DNA of 7,597 bases from Betaproteobacteria bacterium (GTDB taxonomy: Bacteria > Pseudomonadota > Gammaproteobacteria > Burkholderiales > Burkholderiaceae_E): NCBI GenBank assembly GCA_009925965.1, contig RFPW01000100.1, forward strand, positions 1 through 7,597, in the 5' to 3' direction. The notes below the pieces were generated by a model. That model had not been told where the DNA came from. It searched no databases and saw nothing but the letters and a program-made list of their open reading frames with translations. The position numbers were made by a program, and so were the translations under genes. Positions 6,367 through 7,597 of this stretch are shown piece after piece. Position 1 is the first letter of the stretch. Every line of letters begins with the position of its first letter.

Positions 6367-7597
6367 TCGCGGCCGTCCGACCGTCGAAGCCGAGATCGGC
6401 CTCGCAGACGGTAGTTCCGGTCTCGGAATCGCACCTGCAGGTGCATCTACAGGATCCCGCGAAGCTCGCGAATTGCGCGACGGCGGAGACGCGTTTCAGG
6501 GCAGAGATGTTCAACAAGCACTGGCGAATATTCGGGGCCCTATCGCGCAACGAATCATCGGGATGCCGGTTGATGCGCAGAGCGCCATTGATGAGGCTTT
6601 GATTGCGTGCGATCCCTCGCCCGACAAGGTGCATATCGGTGCAAACGCGACACTCGCTGTATCGATCGCGTGCGCGCAGGCGGCCGCATCGTTCAACAAG
6701 ATGCCCCTCTACGCGTGGCTGGGGCGGCAAAGAATCGCCAGCGACAATGAACCAGGACCCTGGCTAATTCCTTTGCCTCAGATCCAGATTTTTGGGGGCG
6801 GCGCGCATGCGGGTCGACGGGTCGACATTCAGGATTTCATGATCACTTGCCCGCGGGCAACGAGTTTTGCCCAGGCACTTGAGTGGACCGCTGAGGTCTA
6901 CGCGGCGGCAGGACGTTGGATGGCAGCGCGCGGCAAGCTCGGAGGGGTCGCCGATGAAGGCGGTTGGTGGCCGGATTTTGCTCAAAATGAGCATGCGCTC
7001 GATGCGCTTGTCGATGCGATCGAAATGGCCGGATTTACACCGGGGCACGAGATTGCCATCGCTCTGGATATCGCTGCATCAGAACTCGGTCAACGGGGCC
7101 GCTATCGATTGGGGCTCGAAAAACGGGAACTGGATTCGGATGGCCTGAGCGAAATGTTGCTGGGATGGCTTGACCGATACCCCATCGTTTCGATCGAAGA
7201 CCCCCTGGCTGAAGATGACCCGGACGGATTTGCGGCATTTACCCGGGCCGCCGGCGATCGCGTGCAAATCGTCGGGGATGATTTTCTGGTCACCGACGCT
7301 GCGCTCATTGCCCAGGCGGCCCGAAGTGGCGCGGGTAACACCGTCTTGATCAAACCAAACCAGCGTGGAACCCTGACCGAAGCGCTGGCTGCGTGGAGGC
7401 AGGCACAAGCCTGTGGCTATTCCGGCATTGTCTCTGCCCGATCGGGCGAGACTGAAGACCACAGCATTGTCCATCTGGCCATCGGTTGGGGGGTCGGTCA
7501 ACTCAAAGTGGGGTCATTTGCCCGGGGAGAGCGGACGGTCAAATGGAACGAAGCTCTGCGGATCGAAGATCGGCTGGGTTCGATGTGCCGGTTTGCC
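6323..7597 (+). CDS. Divergent enolase-family paralogue, 3' end cut by window edge
   Basis: This is a member of the enolase (phosphopyruvate hydratase) family. Canonical enolase interconverts 2-phosphoglycerate and phosphoenolpyruvate using two Mg2+. The frame is open from ATG 6323 through 425 codons to the window end, so only a few residues of a usual ~430 aa are missing. Matching yeast enolase, I see DSRGRPTVE (14-22), the mobile loop GAST with Ser42, His162 (H159), Asp211-Glu212 (catalytic E211), metal ligands Asp249, Glu292 and Asp319, base Lys344, phosphate ligands Arg373-Ser374 and Lys395. Two active-site positions differ: Asp171 replaces Glu168, and Ala372 replaces His373 in the SHRSGETED motif. 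NGGSHA has become GGGAHA. The housekeeping neighbours pyrG, kdsA or ftsB are absent. AGGG at 6311-6314 may serve as ribosome site, and the start overlaps the kinase by 44 bp. I infer a specialised paralogue acting on a different 2-phospho acid. Confidence 0.88.
   Translation, partial: MSTITSIQARRVWDSRGRPTVEAEIGLADGSSGLGIAPAGASTGSREARELRDGGDAFQGRDVQQALANIRGPIAQRIIGMPVDAQSAIDEALIACDPSPDKVHIGANATLAVSIACAQAAASFNKMPLYAWLGRQRIASDNEPGPWLIPLPQIQIFGGGAHAGRRVDIQDFMITCPRATSFAQALEWTAEVYAAAGRWMAARGKLGGVADEGGWWPDFAQNEHALDALVDAIEMAGFTPGHEIAIALDIAASELGQRGRYRLGLEKRELDSDGLSEMLLGWLDRYPIVSIEDPLAEDDPDGFAAFTRAAGDRVQIVGDDFLVTDAALIAQAARSGAGNTVLIKPNQRGTLTEALAAWRQAQACGYSGIVSARSGETEDHSIVHLAIGWGVGQLKVGSFARGERTVKWNEALRIEDRLGSMCRFA

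Noticed and set aside
6305..6730. 141-codon minus-strand open frame over the start of the enolase gene
   Set aside because: Cys/Arg-rich composition typical of a shadow frame; the plus strand carries unmistakable enolase motifs.
7079..7501. 140-codon minus-strand open frame
   Set aside because: Shadow of the enolase C-terminal barrel, with no domain of its own.
6323..7597. Possible link to phosphonate/phosphinate antibiotic synthesis, where enolase relatives have been recruited
   Set aside because: No phosphonopyruvate mutase, decarboxylase or other phosphonate marker gene is in the window, so nothing here supports it.

Overview
The window is GC-rich (I estimate about 60% by eye) and densely coded. 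Eight protein genes cover nearly all of it, mostly with overlaps or gaps of a few bases. No tRNA, rRNA, CRISPR array, insertion sequence or phage gene is visible. Gene content and layout point to a proteobacterium. The strongest hint is the divergent pair of a YbbA-type ABC ATPase and a TesA-type GDSL esterase, an arrangement known from E. coli and common in beta- and gammaproteobacteria. A betaproteobacterium is my guess, not something the sequence proves.

Region 1 (1-1721, plus strand): the 3' part of a NAD(P)H-hydrate dehydratase gene (metabolite repair), cut by the left window edge, followed at once by a ten-helix EamA/DMT-type permease. The permease converges on the next gene and overlaps its 3' end by 37 bp.

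Region 2 (1685-3110): ybbA-like ATPase (minus) and tesA-like secreted esterase (plus), divergent from a 58-bp spacer. No FtsX/MacB-type permease follows the ATPase, so it is an orphan here.

Region 3 (3117-7597, plus strand): the most interesting part. Six bases after tesA begins a chain of four translationally overlapping genes: an FAD aromatic-ring-type monooxygenase, a ketopantoate-reductase-family enzyme, an APH-fold small-molecule kinase with a TTG start, and a divergent enolase paralogue that runs off the right edge. Junction overlaps are 4, 4 and 44 bp. The reductase, kinase and enolase chemistries fit in series: 2-keto acid to 2-hydroxy acid, to 2-phospho acid, to enol phosphate. The enolase homologue keeps the metal, base and phosphate ligands. 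Two residues around the leaving 3-hydroxyl are changed relative to yeast enolase (Glu168 to Asp, His373 to Ala), which suggests a substrate other than 2-phosphoglycerate. I infer an uncharacterised catabolic or biosynthetic pathway making a phosphoenolpyruvate-like intermediate; the substrate cannot be told from sequence.
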